Below the pieces are notes generated by a model that worked only from the letters and a program-made list of their open reading frames with translations, did not search any database and had not been told where the DNA came from. A program made the translations under genes and the position numbers. From Clarireedia homoeocarpa (lineage: Eukaryota > Ascomycota > Leotiomycetes > Helotiales > Rutstroemiaceae), in contig LNKV01000001.1 of NCBI GenBank assembly GCA_001465935.1, positions 186,001 through 250,000 on the forward strand: 64,000 nucleotides of DNA. Direction: 5' to 3'. This document shows positions 59,501 through 64,000 of the stretch, piece after piece (position 1 is the first letter of the stretch; each line of letters starts with the position of its first letter).

Positions 59501-61589
59501 ATCCGTGAGGAAGCAAGAGATCTCAAGCAGATCTCTTACAAGCTGGAGAACAAGGTTGTCGAGCTTACCCAATCTCTCGGTACGATGAAGAGGGAGAACA
59601 AGACCTTGCTAGGCCAAGTGGAGAACTACGAGAACCAGATCAAGTCGTGGAAGAACAGACACAATGCTCTCGAGACACGCTCCAAGGAACTACAGACAGA
59701 GGCGAACCAAGCTGGTATCACCGCGGCACGTCTTGCAGCCATGGAAGAGGAAATGAAGAAGCTACAGCACAACTTCGACGAATCAGCTGCCAATATCAAG
59801 CGCTTACAAGAAGAAGAGAAAGAGCTGAGAGAGTCATTGAGATTATCATCTCTTGAGCTCGAGAAAGCCAAGGAAGAAGGCACCTTACACGAGTCTGAAA
59901 AGATCACTCTCAGACAGCAGCTAATGGATTTGCAAGATCAACTTGATATGGCAAAACGCGCCGGCCCTATCATGCCAACCAACGGTGACCTTGCCAACGG
60001 TGCTGCCGCCCAACAGCAAGCGAATGGACTTATCAACTTAGTATCGTCGAAGAAACCCAAACGAAGAAGTGCAGGAGCAGAACCGCGCGAATTGGATCGC
60101 TTCAGCGCCGCTTACAATCCCCGACCGGTATCAATGGCTGTCACTGGTAACAGTCTCCATCGCCAGAACCTGTCCGGCTCCACTTTCCTACCAAGTGTGG
60201 ATACAATAGAATTTGAGCTGGAAAACCTCTTGGCTGATGAGGAGGGTCTGAACGAGGAGGTGACTCTTGGCTTGATAAGGAACCTCAAGATACCAAGTCC
60301 TACTTCAACACCACCTCCAACTGACAAGGAAGTCCTTTTCCCTTCATACCTCATTAACTTGGTCACCTCAGAAATGTGGAACAATGGCTTTGTAAAGGAA
60401 TCCGAAAGATTCCTTGCGAATGTTATGCAGTCCATTCAGCATGAAGTGATGCAGCATGACGGGGAGAAGAATGACAAAATCGATGAGGCTGTCAACCCTG
60501 GTGCTTTCTGGCTGTCCAACGTCCATGAAATGCTCTCCTTCGTCTTCTTGGCTGAAGATTGGTATGAGGCACAGAAGTCTGACAATTTTGAGTATGATCG
60601 TCTTCTGGATATTGTCAAGCATGACCTCGAAAGCTTAGAATTTAATATCTACCACACATGGATGAAGGCGCTGAAGAGGAAGTTGCAGAAGATGATTATT
60701 CCAGCAATTATTGAATCCCAATCACTACCTGGTTTTGTCACCAATGAGAGCAACAGATTCTTGGGTAAACTTCTCCAGACCAACTCAGCGCCTGCTTATA
60801 GCATGGATAACCTATTGAGCTTGCTCAACAATGTGTTCAAGGCAATGAAGGCCTATTATTTGGAAGACACAATCATCAACCAGACTGTGACGGAGCTACT
60901 TAAATTAGTAGGCGTTACTGCATTCAATGACCTCTTAATGAGGAGGAATTTCTTGTCGTGGAAGCGTGGCCTTCAGATCAACTACAACATCACCAGAATT
61001 GAAGAATGGTGTAAGAGCCATGATATGCCGGAAGGAACATTACAATTAGAGCATTTGATGGTAAATATTCTAGTTCCTGCTATATTGACGACCGCTAATA
61101 ATTTTACAGCAAGCAACCAAGCTCCTGCAATTGAAGAAAGCTACTTTGAATGACATTGAGATTATTCAAGATATTTGCTGGATGCTCTCGCCCAATCAAA
61201 TTCAAAAGCTACTCAATCAATACCTGGTTGCAGACTACGAACAGCCTATCAATGGAGAAATTATGAAAGCTGTCGCCTCTCGTGTCACCGAGAAGAGTGA
61301 TGTTCTACTCCTCGCAGCCGTAGATATGGATGATAGTGGCCCATATGAAATCGCTGAACCACGTGTCATTACAGCACTGGAGACATATACCCCTTCTTGT
61401 AAGTTCACTTAGCTTATCTCCGACGTACAACCACTAATACGCAATCCAGGGCTCCAAACACCACGATTGAAACGTCTGGCAGAGATCGTATCGGCACAAG
61501 CAATAGCGCAACAAGAAAAGCTGGACTCTGTCCAAGATGATCTGGCCGAACAGTCCGATGGCGAGATGAACGGCAACGGATCTGCTTGA
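56545..61589 (+). CDS. MYO2: Class V myosin heavy chain
   Basis: Actin motor that carries secretory vesicles and organelles to hyphal tips. Exons 56545-56679, 56759-56891, 56943-57132, 57181-61060, 61110-61398 and 61450-61589 give 1588 aa, the usual size. The N-terminal SH3-like part starts MAHTYEVGTKAWQPDATEGW. The motor holds the P-loop GESGAGKT near residue 168, switch I NDNSSRFGK, switch II LDIYGFEHF, the actin-binding SSLIELMGTINGTDVHYIRC and converter region LTKIFFRAGMLAFLE. Six IQ-type light-chain sites occupy about 785-925 (IQRVWRGHKQRKN, IQRSWRARQSMKKW, VQSLWRGKRARRDY among them). A coiled coil spans about 925-1080, and the cargo-binding dilute (DIL) domain runs from about 1200 to 1550. 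The Sec15 exocyst subunit at the other end of the window acts in the same transport route, but no linkage is implied. Confidence 0.97.
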
Positions 61590-62717
61590 TTCTAGAAGCG
61601 TTTGACTCTTCACTTATCATCTGTCTTCTCTTCTACTGTAGCATCTTCTTTTTCCACATCCACCAGTCTAGCAAGATCTCTTTTTCGGAGCTGTGTGCCA
61701 CGGCTTTGGAGAGCCTTTTGTATAGGGGCATTATTGGGTTCTTATCAAGGAGCATTCGCAGAGCTGGGGACATCATCTTGATTGATTGTTAGCGTATAAT
61801 TTCTTTGGGCTCGCGAGGCCTAATTCATGACGAAAAAAACTCATTGGAATCTTCCTCTTTCTTGTTCCCTTCTCTTGCTCTCTTGGTCTCCTTGGATCTT
61901 CGTAGATGTTACACGTCACAAGAAAGAAAGGTATTTTGACTTTGAAAGTGCCGATGTGTGTAAGATTTCCCGAGAGGATTTTCTTGCGGTGATATCTTTT
62001 TTATTTTCTGTAACATGTTCCTAATTTCTCTTATTATCTTCTGTGTGAGATTAACTATCTCGTTTTGTTTTTTCTTTTGTTTCTATCCTTTTTTATACAA
62101 CAAAAACAACCTCGCGAGTTTAGGGATATGGGGGGAAGGGGGCAAATAAACATGCGATGATATTGATGAGTAGAATAAAACAAAGAGCAAATCTTTACTT
62201 TCTTTCTTTCTTTCTTTAGAAAGACGTAAGTGGGCTGTCAGATAGTGTAGGTAGAGAGAATTGAAATGAAGTTTTAAAATCTGGAATCTGGAATTTGGGA
62301 TCGTGAGTCACTGGTAATGCTGCTAGCATGAATGCGAATTACTTTATTTGAGGGTAGGATTGTGGAGGATGTATGAGGTGATATATCGTTTAGTGGGAGT
62401 GTATAATATAACTGGAGACTAGTGTGCTGAATAGAGAGAGGGTTTACACAATATCGGCCGGCGTCTTAAAATGTGTATGGACAGGAAATCGAAAAGATTT
62501 GCTTAACTTAGAGAATATAGTTGACATTTTTTACTCCATGTAACGTAACAGGCTTTCTGATATTTGCAGCTGCTTCCCTTCCCCACTGTCCAATTTGATC
62601 CCCCTGTCTACGCTCCCAGTATAATAACAATCATACAATTCTCAACCATCTTTCTTACTCTAACATTCTCTATTTTCCAATCTATACAGGCTTCTATCAC
62701 CTCCCGGCACGTCACAT
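61590..62717. other. Convergent intergenic region, myosin V / P450
   Basis: About 1.1 kb of 3' flanks. T-rich near 61.8-62.1 kb, with a short CTTT repeat at about 62200-62218. No gene supported. Confidence 0.55.
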
Positions 62718-64000
62718 TCATACCACTCTCCTCCTAATCCTAACTCTCGTATCCACCATTGGTTTCGCCATCGCACTCGTACGCTTCATCTCCGGAATCG
62801 TCCACTTCCCCTTCATTCCCGCCGCGGGCTCAATCTCCCAAAACATCAGTATCCCCGCAACCATAGCCAGACATTCCCGTTCTGCGTATAATCTTCCTTT
62901 GCACATGCTGCCGCCGCCACCATATGGACGGATGGTGCCCGGATCTGTGGATTTCTTGTCGGGGGTGAGGAAGCGCGTGGGGTTGAATGTGGTGGGTGAG
63001 GAGAAGTAGGCCGGGTCTTGCATGTGCAGGTTGTGAGGGATGGTGACGTGTTCGTTTGCGGGAAGGTAGTAGGAGGTTTTGTCGTTGTTGTCGGTGCTGG
63101 CGGTGGATATAGTGATGGGGTTGGAGATTTTGCGGACGGAAAGCGGTTGGTTACTGAGGCGGAGAGATTCAAAATAGGTGGATTTGAAGAGGGGGCAGTT
63201 TTTGGAGAGACCTTCGTGGGAGAGGTGCAGCTTGGGCGCTTCGGTGAAAGAACCGATTGTTTCGCCTGGGGTGATAGTTACATAAGGTGCGATTTCGGTG
63301 AGAATTTCGGAGAGGAGGCCGGGCGTGGAGAGAATATAGAGAACGTGCCAGTAAACGAGGAGTGTGGAGTTGATTACTAGGGCCCAGATGATCTGGAGTG
63401 TAATATTAGGACATGTGCAGGGAAGTAGAGGAGATGGAGGAAAGACTTACAGAGATATCTGCACGCTCCTCGGGTGCTAGGCCGGCATCTAGTTTGAGGT
63501 TAGAAAGTAATGATATCAATCCTGCAAAATTGCTTACTTCTAAAGGCTTCATGTCTCTTCATGATGAAATCGCTAATATCATCCATATCACCCCAAGATG
63601 GGTCGACATGTTTACCATCCACCGACGCATCGAGTGCTTTGTGAAACTTCGTCATGCTATCCCAAGCTTGACTTCTAGCAAAATAAGCTCTGGCAACGGA
63701 AGGCCACGGAGTCCACCATGGTAAGCCGGCCATGAAGTACATCATTCCATCGTCCAGGTCATAGATATCGTGGAGGACGTGGGGACAGTTTTCTAGCAAT
63801 GCACGACCAAATACACTCGGAACAGAAGCATGACCCATAACATCTCGTACTAGAGCCATGAGGTCAACTTCCATCTCTTTGCTGGAGATATATTCGGCAT
63901 TTGCGTATCGTTCCCATGGCTGCTGATCAATGGGACTTTCCACAAATGAAACCATCTGTGGGATGAGCTTTTCCAGGTTGTTGGTAGTGTTGTCGAGCAT
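62718..64000 (-). CDS. Cytochrome P450, 5' end beyond the window
   Basis: C-terminal two thirds of a haem monooxygenase; the gene continues past 64000. The helix I region is not fully clear but begins near PEERADISLIWALVINSTLL, where most P450s have an acidic-Thr pair; here N-S-T occupies that place, as in CYP7/CYP8-like enzymes. The ExxR motif is FESLRLS. The PERF-like segment reads NPTRFLTPDKK. The haem ligand region is RPYGGGGSMCKGRLYAEREC, with the Cys present but a Tyr where Phe is usual. The end is RVRIRRRVV. At least two introns (around 63395-63448 and 63490-63540). The features resemble CYP7-type sterol or fatty-acid hydroxylases seen in fungi; substrate unknown. Confidence 0.85.

Noticed and set aside
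1..64000. Transposons, CRISPR arrays, rRNA, secondary-metabolite cluster
   Set aside because: No transposase, reverse transcriptase, long terminal or inverted repeat, spaced repeat array or backbone synthase was seen. The single P450 at the edge is not enough to call a cluster.

Overview
This window is nuclear DNA of a filamentous ascomycete (Pezizomycotina), with a Leotiomycetes-type lineage my best guess. The evidence is short introns (mostly 45-70 nt, with branch sites like CTAAC and AG acceptors, several of them AAG), fungal versions of housekeeping proteins (HAP5/HapE, FCF2, BUR1, WAPL, class V myosin, a P5B ATPase) and URC1, a fungal uracil-catabolism protein. Genus and species cannot be settled from sequence reading alone. 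I see no transposon, CRISPR array, rRNA gene or convincing tRNA gene.

Layout. 1-12.3 kb: a Mei2-like RNA-binding gene (-) head to head with exocyst SEC15 (+), then CCAAT-factor subunit HAP5 (-) head to head with rRNA-processing FCF2 (+). 13.5-21 kb: a doubtful minus-strand ORF, two mitochondrial translation genes in tandem (uS10m and mitochondrial TrpRS), then cytosolic SerRS (-) and the Rheb GTPase (-). 21.4-30.6 kb: WAPL (-), uracil phosphoribosyltransferase (+), ELF1 (-) and URC1 (+). 31.5-36.7 kb: a small hypothetical gene, ribosomal protein eS1, a second hypothetical gene that is recognisable only after splicing, and a Rab GTPase. 36.8-45.6 kb: an ABHD11-type hydrolase (-), a ZUP1/Mug105 deubiquitinase (+), the BUR1 kinase (-), a tiny complex I subunit (+) and a CFAS/CNMT-type methyltransferase (-). 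45.9-64 kb: a P5B ATPase (-) divergent from NAP1 (+), then 3-phosphoglycerate dehydrogenase (+), myosin V (+) and a cytochrome P450 (-) cut by the window end.

Most neighbours are unrelated housekeeping genes, as is normal for fungi. Two pairings may be functional. URC1 lies next to a UPRT gene (the UPRT of the yeast URC pathway is URC6), separated only by ELF1. uS10m lies in tandem with mitochondrial TrpRS, and both serve mitochondrial translation. Exon joins were worked out by hand for most genes. Where exon lengths are listed they sum to a whole number of codons, which supports those models but does not replace transcript data.

The most notable observations are a 47-nt poly(A) tract 10 nt upstream of the Mei2-like start codon, an 18-exon URC1 gene with a 9-nt microexon bounded by a GC-AG intron, genes whose first coding exon is 3 or 16 nt, and the cryptic multi-exon gene near 34.6-35.3 kb. 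I did not find a convincing new multi-gene system.
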